From Metabacillus halosaccharovorans (lineage in GTDB: Bacteria; Bacillota; Bacilli; Bacillales; Bacillaceae), in NCBI RefSeq assembly GCF_002019635.1, contig NZ_KV917371.1:744001-808000 (forward strand): DNA of 64,000 bases, in the 5' to 3' direction. The position numbers and the translations under genes were made by a program. Shown piece by piece: positions 18,558-27,729 of this stretch. A model generated the notes under the pieces. That model saw only the letters and a program-made list of their open reading frames with translations, was not told the origin of the DNA and did not search any database. Position 1 is the first letter of the stretch. Each line of letters opens with the position of its first letter.

Positions 18558-19640
18558 TTATTTAATCTCAATAGAGCCTGTTTTTGAGTCAGCAAAAAGA
18601 GTCATTTTTGCCTGCTGTGCTGTACGGAACTTAAGCTCTTTTTGAATTGTTTCATTTTTCTCATAGAAAATCTCTACATCATTAAGCAGTGCAGATAAGG
18701 ACCCTAAATTTGATTTTAACTCTCCTACGATTGTACTTTCTTCCGGAACCGTAATATCAATATTTCCTGTCGCTGTTTTTGCATAGAATGTTTCACAACG
18801 ATCATCGTTAAGCTTTACTTGTACATTACCATTAAAACTCTGCGCATCCAGCTTTTCTGCTGATCCATTAAATTGAATATGACCGCTGATCGTTTCCAGT
18901 TCAAGCTTATCAAACTGAGCATCTGAAAGTTTAATTTGCCCGTTTGCTGTTTCAAATTCTCCTTTAGCACCATTGAGTGAAGAAAAAGAAACAACACCGT
19001 TTGCTGTTTTTACCCTTATGGCTTCTACTCTTAAATCTTCCCCTCTAATCGGTCCGTTAAACAATTTCACTTTAACTTGTTCATATGTCTGTTCTGGCAG
19101 TCTGACAATCATGTTTATTTTCATCGTCTTTTTCTCTGTAAAGAACACAAAACGGTTTCCTTCCACTTGGCAATCAACACCGGCTAAAAAGGTTTCTCTT
19201 GCTTGTTCAGTGTTTTCGACACGGAACACTTTCACATCACATTCAACCCTAATATCCTTTTCAGGCCAAGGTTCGAAGCTGACACTTCCATTTGTAAGCT
19301 GAATATCAATATCCTGGAACGAATCACTTTGAAATTGAAAAATATGCTGAAGACCGATTGATTTACCAAAATTAAGATCTAAATCCATATCCTTTACTTT
19401 TTTGACGGCTGAATCGACCCAATCCATTAATTTATTTCCCATTGATTGCTTTTGTTCTGCAGAATCGTGATCATCATTAGAAGACTGCTTATTTCCCAAA
19501 ACCTCAGTGGACAAAGCATTTATTTTTTCTTCCTTCACCGCTTCCTCATTTTCTAAGGCTTCAATAAGTGATAATGCTTCTTCCGCGGAAAGTTTTCCTT
19601 CTTCTACTAATCTTAAAATTCGTTTTCTTTGCTCTTTCAT
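18558..19640 (-). CDS. yvlB: DUF4097 beta-helix protein YvlB
   Basis: A 360-aa protein. An N-terminal helical SHOCT-like segment (about 1-32, LRLVEEGKLSAEEALSLIEALE) is followed by a DUF4097 right-handed beta-helix domain (about 100-355) with repeated short strands such as VKTANGVVSFSS, FETANGQIKLS and AKTATGNIDITV. No signal peptide is seen. It corresponds to B. subtilis YvlB and is the second gene of the sigma-W-controlled unit. Its molecular role is not established. Confidence 0.92.
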   Translation of the reverse strand: MKEQRKRILRLVEEGKLSAEEALSLIEALENEEAVKEEKINALSTEVLGNKQSSNDDHDSAEQKQSMGNKLMDWVDSAVKKVKDMDLDLNFGKSIGLQHIFQFQSDSFQDIDIQLTNGSVSFEPWPEKDIRVECDVKVFRVENTEQARETFLAGVDCQVEGNRFVFFTEKKTMKINMIVRLPEQTYEQVKVKLFNGPIRGEDLRVEAIRVKTANGVVSFSSLNGAKGEFETANGQIKLSDAQFDKLELETISGHIQFNGSAEKLDAQSFNGNVQVKLNDDRCETFYAKTATGNIDITVPEESTIVGELKSNLGSLSALLNDVEIFYEKNETIQKELKFRTAQQAKMTLFADSKTGSIEIK

Positions 19641-19652
19641 CCAAACTCCTCC

Positions 19653-19979
19653 TTAAGATTCTTTTGTGAAAATTTTAATTCCTTTAACAATGTTCCAAAT
19701 AAATACAATAAGATTGATTAACCCAACTAATACAAAACCAGTAATGATAAGAAAAAAGGCGGTATCTTCTGAAGAACTAGAGGCTGCTGCAAAGAAAATC
19801 GTGATGAATAGACCTATAATAGATAAGAACGGAATAATGTGTGAAACAAGGGCTTTTTTGGCATGCTGTTTTACTTCGTGATGATCGACAACAAAATAAA
19901 TGATGATAGGTAATAAAAATGGGGCAATAAACACACTAAAATAATTTAATGAAGCAAGGAATTTATTCGTATTATCCAT
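19653..19979 (-). CDS. yvlA: DUF4870 membrane protein YvlA
   Basis: A 108-aa protein with three hydrophobic segments (about 15-35, 45-70 and 78-103) and the DUF4870 features NYFSVFIAPFLLPIIIYFV and HAKKALVSH. The ATG at 19979 is chosen over a GTG at 19988 because AGGAG abuts the GTG. The resulting length equals that of B. subtilis YvlA as I recall it. It is the first gene of yvlABCD. Confidence 0.9.
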   Translation of the reverse strand: MDNTNKFLASLNYFSVFIAPFLLPIIIYFVVDHHEVKQHAKKALVSHIIPFLSIIGLFITIFFAAASSSSEDTAFFLIITGFVLVGLINLIVFIWNIVKGIKIFTKES

Positions 19980-20003
19980 TTCCTTCACTCTCCTTATCTT
20001 TAG

Positions 20004-20029
20004 TACGTATGAAAAAGGAAGAGGTTTCA
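20004..20029 (-). promoter_or_regulatory. Sigma-W promoter of yvlABCD
   Basis: The minus strand reads TGAAAC (20024-20029), a 16-nt spacer, then CGTA (20004-20007), matching the known sigma-W consensus. It lies 24 nt before the yvlA start codon. The B. subtilis yvlABCD operon is also in the sigma-W regulon. Confidence 0.85.
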
Positions 20030-20098
20030 GTATTGTTTCATGAATTTTTTTATTTAATGGTAAGGGAATTTGACCAAATCATCAAGTGATTTGGTCTG

Positions 20099-21661
20099 TT
20101 AGTGGTTGACTGACTTCATATTCGTGAACTTAAGGTTGGAAAAAACAGCTTCTCCTCCTTCTGAAAAGAGTGAGATTCCTTGATCTTTTTCTTCCGGAAA
20201 AATAACTTGTGAGTGTACTTTTTTTCCATCGTCAATAAAAACCTCAATGCTGTTTGTGTCAACGAGGATCTTCAGATGAACCTGCTTCTTGTTTGTGTTA
20301 AATGGTGATGTACTTTCTACTAGTTGCTGATTTTCATCAGGATGGCCTGTATTAGAGCGATTGACATAAAAGTAAGGCTGCTCAGGGTTATAGAAAATCC
20401 CAACATCAACATGTTTCTTCTTATCAGCCGACTCAAGTAGTCTTAGACCGACATTTTTGAGTTTTTCCCATGAGATATCAGCTTCTAGTTGATAGACATT
20501 TCCTTTTAATGGGAGAGTTTTAGATCCATTTACGTTTATGTTCTTGAATGATTCTGTTGTTGTTTCCAACTTGTTCAGGGCTTCAATAGGTTGTGAGGCC
20601 AGATAATAGTGATTGTCACCTTCATGTTTTAATTCAATTTGACGTACAATTGAATCCATCCCATTAAAGTCTTCCTGTAATGTTGGAGTGTTATGAGCAT
20701 ATGCCCAATTATTCATCCAGGCGAAGGCATAGCGTCTTGTTAGGTTATCTTTTTGTGTTCCATCTTCAAAGGTAACTCCACCATACCAATCAAACCCGTA
20801 ATCAAGCCATTGAGGATCATTCTGTTCAGCAATAAATTCTTTTCCATCGAAATCACCGATCCAGTAAGCATACGTATTTGGCTTGTTTGTAGAAAGTCCG
20901 TTCGCACTCACTCCAAGCACCCATTTTAAAGCCCCATCATCGGCTTGCATAAGGTAGAGATCAGGACATTCTACAATACCCATTCCCTCGGTTGTAAAAC
21001 CACTTGTATATTCCCAGTTTATCAGGTTATTTGATTCGTAGAACCCTATTTTAGCTCCTTCTGCCATGACCATTTTCCACTTTTCATCCCGCTCATCCCA
21101 CATCACCTTTGGATCCCGGAAGTCATGTGTTCCCGGATTTTCCATAATTGGTTTATCCCCATAAGGAGTGAATGTTTGTCCTTTGTCGGTGCTGTACCAT
21201 AAAAATTGTTCCTGCTTCCCACCATCAGCTGAAGGCTGTGTCACAATGGCAATGAAAGCTCCTTCTCCAAATCCTGCTGTATTCTCCCAATCTATGACAA
21301 CTGAGCCTGACCATGGATCTCCATTTTCAGTCGTATATTTTGGAATGGCTACACCTTCATCCTGCCAATGCACAAGATCTTTTGAACTGGCATGCCTCCA
21401 TTCTGTACCATTTCCATCTGGGTAATCACGGTTATAAAGGTAGTAATAATGATATTTCCCATTCACATAGAGGGGTCTTTGAGGATCGTTTTTCCATTTA
21501 TCAGGTACGGTAAAATGGTAGTGAGCACGAATTGAGGACGTTTCTGTATCTTCTTTATTGGTTTGAGTAGGTGTTTCTTTTTTGAAATTCATCACAAATA
21601 CAATTACACCTACAATTAGAAAGCAAATAAGAAGGAAGCCGATTTTTTTATGTTTTTGCAT
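20099..21661 (-). CDS. levB: GH32 endolevanase LevB
   Basis: A 520-aa extracytoplasmic glycoside hydrolase of family 32 that would cleave levan made by SacB. An N-terminal membrane anchor or signal (about 5-27) is followed by the five-bladed propeller with WKNDPQRP (nucleophile Asp), WSGSVV, FRDPKV (transition-state Asp) and VECPDLY (acid/base Glu). A C-terminal beta-sandwich begins near residue 375. The ATG at 21661 follows GGTGAT. sacB-levB order is that of B. subtilis, where levB encodes an endolevanase; exo-activity cannot be excluded from sequence alone. Confidence 0.9.
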   Translation of the reverse strand: MQKHKKIGFLLICFLIVGVIVFVMNFKKETPTQTNKEDTETSSIRAHYHFTVPDKWKNDPQRPLYVNGKYHYYYLYNRDYPDGNGTEWRHASSKDLVHWQDEGVAIPKYTTENGDPWSGSVVIDWENTAGFGEGAFIAIVTQPSADGGKQEQFLWYSTDKGQTFTPYGDKPIMENPGTHDFRDPKVMWDERDEKWKMVMAEGAKIGFYESNNLINWEYTSGFTTEGMGIVECPDLYLMQADDGALKWVLGVSANGLSTNKPNTYAYWIGDFDGKEFIAEQNDPQWLDYGFDWYGGVTFEDGTQKDNLTRRYAFAWMNNWAYAHNTPTLQEDFNGMDSIVRQIELKHEGDNHYYLASQPIEALNKLETTTESFKNINVNGSKTLPLKGNVYQLEADISWEKLKNVGLRLLESADKKKHVDVGIFYNPEQPYFYVNRSNTGHPDENQQLVESTSPFNTNKKQVHLKILVDTNSIEVFIDDGKKVHSQVIFPEEKDQGISLFSEGGEAVFSNLKFTNMKSVNH

Positions 21662-21692
21662 ATTGATCACCACGTTTAGCTTCAGTATATAG

Positions 21693-21731
21693 AAAAAGAA
21701 AATGCCTTATGTAAAGCGGCATTTTCTTTTT
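21693..21731 (-). terminator. Strong hairpin between sacB and levB
   Basis: A perfect 14-bp stem (AAAAAGAAAATGCC / GGCATTTTCTTTTT) with an 11-nt loop lies between the sacB stop and the levB start. It should terminate most sacB transcripts, so levB is probably expressed by read-through. Confidence 0.85.
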
Positions 21732-21738
21732 AACTGAA

Positions 21739-23199
21739 TTATTTAATCGTTATTTGACCTTGCTCAAGAATTCCATCTTTCACAACAGAGGTTTTATCAC
21801 CTTTAATGTTTAATAGGAAGCTTGGTGCAAAGGTAGATTGATGGTCTTCAAAATATCCTCTGTTTGTCATATAACTTGTTACGACTGTATTATCGCTTCC
21901 TTCTTGCGGAATCGCGAAATGTGCGTAAGTCCATGTCACATCATATGGATCAAGATCTTGATGTAACACAAGTCCTGTTTTATTTAATGGCTTGTATGGG
22001 CCTGTTAATGAGTTTGACACATAACCTAATAGATAAATATCTTCATCATCAATACCATCAATCGTCATTTTAGATCCTCTTGAGCTTGTAAATAGATACC
22101 ATTTTCCATCCTTTTTAAAGATGTTTGGACGCTCAATTTCGTCTGTTACTGTGTTTGATGCAATCAGTGGCTTCATGACTTTCTTTAATGAGTAATCATC
22201 ATTAATTTCAATAATTCCAAGTGCACCGTTTGATATTTCCGCTAAATCCTTTTTAGGACTATTTAATAGATTGCTTTTTTCACTTCTGAAGAATGCTTCA
22301 CTTTTACCGTAATAAGCTTTATTAAATAATGAGTTCTCACCTTGGTAACCTGTTTCTGTTCCTGTGTTCGCTTCAAAGACAAGGTATTTACGGCCATTTT
22401 CTTCAATATAATGAGGATCTCTTAATGTATGATTATCTGAATAATCTCCACCGCCAAATGCTTGTTGAACTGTTTGATAGTTTTTTCCGTCTCCATCAAA
22501 GATCGATTTGTGATCTTCAATTCCATCTACTTTCAATGTGTTTTCACTTGGCTCAGATACATTGATTTGTGCAGTTGTTAATGTTTGCTTACCGAAGAAT
22601 CCATTCGCAGGATCCCAACCATGTCGGTTTGTATAAAATAAACGAACTTCTCCGTCAGACGTTAATGTTGCAGAACCAGACCATTCTTCTGCTTGGTCTC
22701 TTAAATTTTGTTCATCTGATTTGAATTTGTCGGAATCTTTAAAGACTCTTCCTGCATTTTTCCAGCTATCAATTGAATTGTCGCCAACTTTTTTATAGAA
22801 CATGTAGATGAATGTGTCCCAGCCTCTATCAGGGTCACCTGCTAAACCAAAAACAATTTGGTAGCCATTATAGGTTGCAACTGTCCCGTCGGCATTTTGT
22901 AATGGCCATGTATCCCATACATCTAAATTAATTAAGTTTCCTAGCTCATCATAACCTTTTGCAGATGAGATATTTTTAATTTTTGACTCATCAAATTCAG
23001 GAACAGTGTATTTAGAATCTCCCTGCTGTTCAATAAGTTTATGCATATCAGAACGTGTGATATGGGAAATTCCATAGTCCTCTTTGTGATCACGGGAATC
23101 TTTTTCTTTCGCAAACGCAAAAGACTCACCGCCCCCTAATAAAATAGCTGTACTAAGTGTTACGACTGTTGCTTGTTTGGCAAAACTCTTAAAGTTCAT
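21739..23199 (-). CDS. sacB: Levansucrase SacB (GH68)
   Basis: A 486-aa secreted enzyme that transfers fructose from sucrose to growing levan. A signal peptide (about 1-30, ending AFA) is followed by the GH68 propeller. It contains nucleophile D96 in DVWDTWPLQ, the stabiliser Asp in LRDPHY, and the acid/base Glu in DEIERPN. Nearly every block known from B. subtilis SacB is present, including EWSGSA, GYQGE and YLFTSSRGSKM. AGGAGG precedes the ATG. The leader is short, and no sacR antiterminator structure is visible. Confidence 0.97.
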   Translation of the reverse strand: MNFKSFAKQATVVTLSTAILLGGGESFAFAKEKDSRDHKEDYGISHITRSDMHKLIEQQGDSKYTVPEFDESKIKNISSAKGYDELGNLINLDVWDTWPLQNADGTVATYNGYQIVFGLAGDPDRGWDTFIYMFYKKVGDNSIDSWKNAGRVFKDSDKFKSDEQNLRDQAEEWSGSATLTSDGEVRLFYTNRHGWDPANGFFGKQTLTTAQINVSEPSENTLKVDGIEDHKSIFDGDGKNYQTVQQAFGGGDYSDNHTLRDPHYIEENGRKYLVFEANTGTETGYQGENSLFNKAYYGKSEAFFRSEKSNLLNSPKKDLAEISNGALGIIEINDDYSLKKVMKPLIASNTVTDEIERPNIFKKDGKWYLFTSSRGSKMTIDGIDDEDIYLLGYVSNSLTGPYKPLNKTGLVLHQDLDPYDVTWTYAHFAIPQEGSDNTVVTSYMTNRGYFEDHQSTFAPSFLLNIKGDKTSVVKDGILEQGQITIK

Positions 23200-23236
23200 C
23201 GCTTATCCTCCTAGCAAGTTTTTGTTTACAACTAAA

Positions 23237-23302
23237 ATTATAGGGTAATAGCGCTATCCGAGGATATGTCACAAATTGATCGGAATTTCGTCGTAAATTG
23301 AT
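23237..23302 (-). promoter_or_regulatory. sacB promoter with two direct AraC-type half-sites
   Basis: The minus strand has TATAAT (23237-23242) about 38 nt before the sacB start, but the -35 position (23260-23265) reads ATCCTC, a poor match, so an activator is expected. Immediately upstream, ATCAATTT occurs twice in direct orientation at 23273-23280 and 23295-23302, 22 bp apart. A perfect palindrome ATAGCGCTAT (23248-23257) lies in the spacer. The binding protein is inferred to be the AraC-type regulator encoded at 24658. Confidence 0.6.
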
Positions 23303-23343
23303 ATGACATAGGGACAAAGGCGCTGGGGCTGGATGGGACAAAG

Positions 23344-23386
23344 GGACAGGTACACTGTCCCTGAAGGGGACAAGGGACCTGTCCCC
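23344..23386. repeat. Two adjacent GGGACA-type hairpins
   Basis: GGGACAG/CTGTCCC (23344-23361) and GGGGACA/TGTCCCC (23367-23386) form two consecutive hairpins just after the binding-protein stop codon. They may terminate that transcript, although T-runs are poor. The same stem recurs at 16039, 42582 and the right edge of the window. Confidence 0.6.
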
Positions 23387-24648
23387 TAGTCCCAGGATTG
23401 TTGTAGTTCTTGTAGTAGTTGGTCGCGGTTTAGCTGGTTGTCGATGTATTGTTGCATGGAGGAGCCGAATTCTTCTCTGATGCCGACGGGGAAGTGGAAC
23501 CAGTTGGAGGATAGGGTTTTTCCTTGTTTATAGTACGTTAAGGTGTCATGTGCAAGTGGCCCTAGATGATTTGTTTCAATGTTCTTAAACGCCGGGATGA
23601 ATTTAAATTGTTCGGTCATATATGATTTTCCTTGTGTTGATGAGACCATCCAATTTAAGAATTTCTTTGCTTCTTTTTTCTTTTCAGATGATGATTGTTT
23701 ATTGATGACCCAATAATTTGAAACGCTCACGACAAGAGCATCGTTTTTTGGTTCATCATTGATGGGAATCGGCATAAAACCAATATTCATATTTGGCGAA
23801 GCTTGGTCAATCATCGGTTGAACCCAGTTGCCTTGAAGGAGAATGGCTGCTTCACCTTTTGTAAACATGTTTAATTCCATTGAATAGTCAGTCGTTAATG
23901 GTTGTTCATTTCCGTATTTTATGGTTAGATCGAGCAAGTCAATCATCTCTTTGAATACCTGATTTGTTGTGATTTTTTCACTTCCTGAATGGAGATTTTT
24001 TATAAATTCATCAGGATCATCTTGCTGAGCAAAGGCTATATTTAATAGAAAAACTCCGAGCTTCCATTCTTCATAATATCCATTTGCAAAAGGTGTAATG
24101 CCTGCCTTTTGTAATTGTTCCGCTGCTTTTTCTAATTCTGTTCGTGTTTTTGGAGATGTTTGAATTCCCGCTTTTTCAAATAAATCTTTATTGTAGATAA
24201 AGCCGTATCCTTCCATATTGACAGGCATTCCATATAACTTTTCATCAAACGTCATAGGGATTAGAGTTTCATTGTAGGCTTGTTTGACCCACGGCTGATT
24301 TGATAAATCTTCTAAAAGGTTCTTCCATAGCTTACCTTGCTCATATCCATTATTCGTGAAAATATCCGGACCTTCTCCTGCTGCAATCTGCGCTTTTAGA
24401 TCTGCGAGATCATCTGTTGCTCCCCCAACCGTTTCAACTTGAATGTCTATGTTTGGGTTTTCCTTTTCATAAGCCTTCACCATTTGCTCAAATTGTGTTG
24501 AAATTTCCACTTTTGGATTTCTCACTTGTAGTGTCAATTTGGGCTCAGCTGCTGCTTTCGATTCCTTTAGCTTCGTCGCTTCCTGACAAGCTGAAAGGGT
24601 TAGACTTAGGCCTCCAACTAATAATAAACCTGTGATCCTTTTTTTCAT
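23386..24648 (-). CDS. Extracellular sugar-binding lipoprotein (ABC family 1), no permease nearby
   Basis: A 420-aa family 1 extracellular solute-binding protein. The lipobox LTLSACQ places the lipidated Cys at about residue 21. The body shows typical oligosaccharide-binding features: GEGPDIFTNNG, GMPVNMEGYGFIYNKDLFEKAGI and the GEAAILLQGNW hinge block. It follows the response-regulator gene by 9 nt, in an apparent kinase-regulator-lipoprotein operon upstream of sacB. There are no permease or ATPase genes in the surrounding DNA, so it may feed a distant transporter or present ligand to the kinase; the latter is inference. Confidence 0.9.
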   Translation of the reverse strand: MKKRITGLLLVGGLSLTLSACQEATKLKESKAAAEPKLTLQVRNPKVEISTQFEQMVKAYEKENPNIDIQVETVGGATDDLADLKAQIAAGEGPDIFTNNGYEQGKLWKNLLEDLSNQPWVKQAYNETLIPMTFDEKLYGMPVNMEGYGFIYNKDLFEKAGIQTSPKTRTELEKAAEQLQKAGITPFANGYYEEWKLGVFLLNIAFAQQDDPDEFIKNLHSGSEKITTNQVFKEMIDLLDLTIKYGNEQPLTTDYSMELNMFTKGEAAILLQGNWVQPMIDQASPNMNIGFMPIPINDEPKNDALVVSVSNYWVINKQSSSEKKKEAKKFLNWMVSSTQGKSYMTEQFKFIPAFKNIETNHLGPLAHDTLTYYKQGKTLSSNWFHFPVGIREEFGSSMQQYIDNQLNRDQLLQELQQSWD

Positions 24649-24657
24649 TCTTTCACC

Positions 24658-25851
24658 TCAGTATGTTTCACATTCCCTACTGGTCAATGCTTGTTTTTCT
24701 TTTGCATTTCGGTACTCAAAAGGTGTCATACCAACCACTTTTTTGAATAGTTTTGAAAAGTATTTTTCATCCTGATAGCCGAGCATTAATGAAATAGAGA
24801 GGATACTCTCCTCTGTTTCCATAAGCCACGTTTTCGCTTGATTAATTCTTAGGTTCATGACATATTTGGACAGTGGCAATCCTGTTTGTTGTTTAAACTT
24901 TCTTGAAATGTGTTCACGACTTAAGAAGAAGCGGTTTGCCAGTTTTTCCAAACTTAGTTCTTCCATATAATACATCTCTACATATGCTACGATATCCTGC
25001 ATCCGGCGGGCATCATCCAAGTCATTTACACGATGAATTGATCGAAAGTTTTGACCTTCCATTTCCCTTTGTAAATCCCGAAACGATCTTGGGATTTCAT
25101 TTAATAAGCTGATCGGCTTGCCGCTAACAAGTCTGATCGGAATATCAAACTGCTGACTAATCCATTCTTCAATCAAAATCCAGTCCGATTCATTTGACAT
25201 CACGAGACAAAGTGAGGAATCATGCTGAAGAGCAAAAGCATTCCCCCATCCTTGTTTCATAAGCTCAGCAGCTAGCTGCTGTATATAAGGTTCAGCATGA
25301 TGCATTTGATAAAAAGACATAAGTGTTAATTCGTATTGATTCGCATGAGGAAGAAATGAAGCTATTTCCAGCTCATCAAATTGTTCTCCTATACAGGCTT
25401 GTGTCACGACCTGGTTCATGCGAAACCTTTTAACACTTTCCAAATCCCCATTATCTTTGTTGCTTCGTTCCTTTTCTTCCTTTTTCCAGGCTTCAACTGC
25501 GGCAGCTAATGTGTGATTAAACGGCTCTGCTTCAATGGGCTTTAATAAATAATCAAAGCTGCTAAACTGAATGGCTTTTCGCATGAAGGAATAGTCGTCA
25601 TAGCCTGTGATGAAAATCACTTTTCCTGTATAAGAGTTTGTATGCAGCCATTCAATCAGCTCCATCCCATTCATTCCGGGCATTTTTATATCAGTAAAAA
25701 TAATCTCCGGGCTTTCCTTTTCTATGATTTTTTTGGCTTCTTGTCCATTTGCCGCTTCAAAAAGAGTCGTAATACCATATTTCGCCCATTCACCTAATTG
25801 CTTCATCACAAAACGGACATTGATTTCATCATCGATCATGAGAGCCTTCAC
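24658..25851 (-). CDS. AraC-type response regulator (YesN family)
   Basis: A 397-aa response regulator. The receiver domain (about 1-120) has acidic DDE near the start, phosphoacceptor Asp in IIFTDIKMPGMNG, and the conserved Lys in DYLLKPIE. A variable middle is followed by the C-terminal AraC DNA-binding domain (about 300-395), with LANRFFLSREHISRKFKQ and the second helix-turn-helix SISLMLGYQDEKYFSKLFKK. The GTG at 25851 is preferred: AAAGGAGG lies 10 nt upstream and the protein then begins MKALMIDDE. It is paired with the kinase upstream. Probable target: sacB. Confidence 0.92.
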   Translation of the reverse strand: MKALMIDDEINVRFVMKQLGEWAKYGITTLFEAANGQEAKKIIEKESPEIIFTDIKMPGMNGMELIEWLHTNSYTGKVIFITGYDDYSFMRKAIQFSSFDYLLKPIEAEPFNHTLAAAVEAWKKEEKERSNKDNGDLESVKRFRMNQVVTQACIGEQFDELEIASFLPHANQYELTLMSFYQMHHAEPYIQQLAAELMKQGWGNAFALQHDSSLCLVMSNESDWILIEEWISQQFDIPIRLVSGKPISLLNEIPRSFRDLQREMEGQNFRSIHRVNDLDDARRMQDIVAYVEMYYMEELSLEKLANRFFLSREHISRKFKQQTGLPLSKYVMNLRINQAKTWLMETEESILSISLMLGYQDEKYFSKLFKKVVGMTPFEYRNAKEKQALTSRECETY

Positions 25852-25883
25852 TTTATCCCATCCTCCTTTGATGTAGGAAAAAA

Positions 25884-27689
25884 TCAATAGATGTTAGATT
25901 TATCTAAAAAGATCGTCTTTTCATCCTTTTGCAGGACAGCCTCAAGCGGGATAATAAGTTCCACACAAAAGCCTTCCCCATTCTTCGTATCGAGCTTCAG
26001 GCCTGCATTCTCCCCATAGTTTAAAACTAAACGATCATGGATATTTTTCAGACCAATATGCTCGTGTGAATTTGTTCCCTCATAAGAAGAGGAATAGATA
26101 TGTTCTCTTAATGAGTTTAATTTTGAAGAAGAAACACTTGACGTGTCATTTTCCACGGTAAGAATGACGTTCTCACCTGTTCTTTTTCCATAAATACTTA
26201 AACTGGCATCATAGAAGCCTTCTTCATAACAATGCTTAAAAAAGTTCTCAACTAGCGGCTGAACGATCATACTCGGAATCTTCATATTTAACAGTTCTTT
26301 GTTTAACTGTATGGAAACATTAAGTTCATGTCCGAAACGCTCTCTTTGAAGAGAAAGATAACGTTCAATATACTGGACCTCATCACGTAGAAATACCCAT
26401 TGATCAGCTCGGATCGAGTACCTCATCATGTTGGATAAAGTGGTTACTAATTTATAGACATTTGGAGCATCTGACCTTAATGCCACAGCCCCGATTGATT
26501 GCAGGGCATTAAACAAGAAATGCGGATTCACCTGCGCTTTCAGAGCTCTAAATTGATTTTTTCTATTTTCAATTTCCAGTTTATATTCCCGGTCAATATG
26601 AAGATTTATTCGATCCATCATCTCCTTCATATGATTGTCTAAATGGCCGATTTCATCTTTTCTATCACTACCAAACGGCACCTGTCTCTTTCCGCCCTCA
26701 ATGGACCGAACCTTTTGGCTAAGAGTTTTTATCGGACGAGTAATTCTGTAGGAAACATATCCAATCATCAAAAGTCCCATCAATCCGACTCCGATACCAA
26801 CTAAGATATTGATGATTGCTGTTTGCCTCGCCTCTTGAAATAAATATTGACCAGGTGTGATTTTCACCAATTTCCATTGATCTAGTGATCCGGATAATGA
26901 TTTAGTTAAGATAATCTCTCCATTTGAATTCTTGTTCTCTGCATTCATTTGCTTCAGTAACCCTTTAGGTGCTGGTTTTCCGATTAATGATGCATCAGTT
27001 GCGTACATGACATGATCATTAGCATCAATAAGCAGCACTGATTCTTCATTCTCCTCAATCAGGCTGTTACACAACCTAGCATAGACATCAAGATTAAGAT
27101 CAATGGAAATGAAGCCAAGAACTTCGTTTGATAAAATATCAACTATTTTATGGTGAATCGTCAACACTACCGTCTTGTCAGACTCCGGAACAATCGCAGC
27201 ATCATTATAATTTTCAATCTGATGCGGCGGTTCAATCAGATCAGAACTGTTCGAATTGTATAGTTTTTTAATAGATTCTTCATTCAATACGTCCGGTTTT
27301 TGCTTCGGAGCACTCACTTTTGCATGATAAGCTGTAATCGACTCTTTCTTTTTATCAAGATAAAAACGCACTTGACGGATTTCATTTCTCATCAAATAAA
27401 ATGTTTCAACACTGTTTTCTTTTGATTGTGGAGGAAGGTCTTCTGATTCGTCTGTGAAAATAGTAAAAAAATCAGGATTTCGGTAAATCAGGTAAGGCAG
27501 ATTAACCATTTCATCAAAATATTGCTCCAGTTCCTCCGAAAGTTTATCCATCTGATGATGACTAGCCTTAAGAGCTTGCTGTTCCACTCTATTTTTTGTA
27601 TATCCATAAATAACAAAAACAGATAAAAAATACGGGATGATAATAAAAATAAGAAGCATAAGGAATAAACGACTTCTGATGCTCTTCAT
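25884..27689 (-). CDS. Membrane sensor histidine kinase (YesM/LytS-type)
   Basis: A 601-aa kinase. A transmembrane segment at about 8-28 is followed by a large extracytoplasmic sensor (about 30-285, dCache-like by its length and by LGFISIDLNLDVY), a second membrane segment (about 290-312), a HAMP linker (about 313-370), the His_kinase domain with NPHFLFNALQSIG containing the phosphorylated His, and an HATPase with a GIGLKN-like HIGLKNIHDRL motif. ATG at 27689 with GGAG 7 nt upstream. It is expected to phosphorylate the regulator encoded next; the stimulus is unknown, perhaps a levan- or sucrose-derived sugar. Confidence 0.92.
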   Translation of the reverse strand: MKSIRSRLFLMLLIFIIIPYFLSVFVIYGYTKNRVEQQALKASHHQMDKLSEELEQYFDEMVNLPYLIYRNPDFFTIFTDESEDLPPQSKENSVETFYLMRNEIRQVRFYLDKKKESITAYHAKVSAPKQKPDVLNEESIKKLYNSNSSDLIEPPHQIENYNDAAIVPESDKTVVLTIHHKIVDILSNEVLGFISIDLNLDVYARLCNSLIEENEESVLLIDANDHVMYATDASLIGKPAPKGLLKQMNAENKNSNGEIILTKSLSGSLDQWKLVKITPGQYLFQEARQTAIINILVGIGVGLMGLLMIGYVSYRITRPIKTLSQKVRSIEGGKRQVPFGSDRKDEIGHLDNHMKEMMDRINLHIDREYKLEIENRKNQFRALKAQVNPHFLFNALQSIGAVALRSDAPNVYKLVTTLSNMMRYSIRADQWVFLRDEVQYIERYLSLQRERFGHELNVSIQLNKELLNMKIPSMIVQPLVENFFKHCYEEGFYDASLSIYGKRTGENVILTVENDTSSVSSSKLNSLREHIYSSSYEGTNSHEHIGLKNIHDRLVLNYGENAGLKLDTKNGEGFCVELIIPLEAVLQKDEKTIFLDKSNIY

Positions 27690-27729
27690 TCATATGCTCC
27701 TTTCCATAAAACCAAATCTCTTCTTACCA

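Noticed and set aside
23200-23320. sacR-type ribonucleic antiterminator before sacB
   Set aside because: The distance from the TATAAT box to the start codon is about 38 nt with no hairpin or T-run, so there is no room for a RAT/terminator pair.
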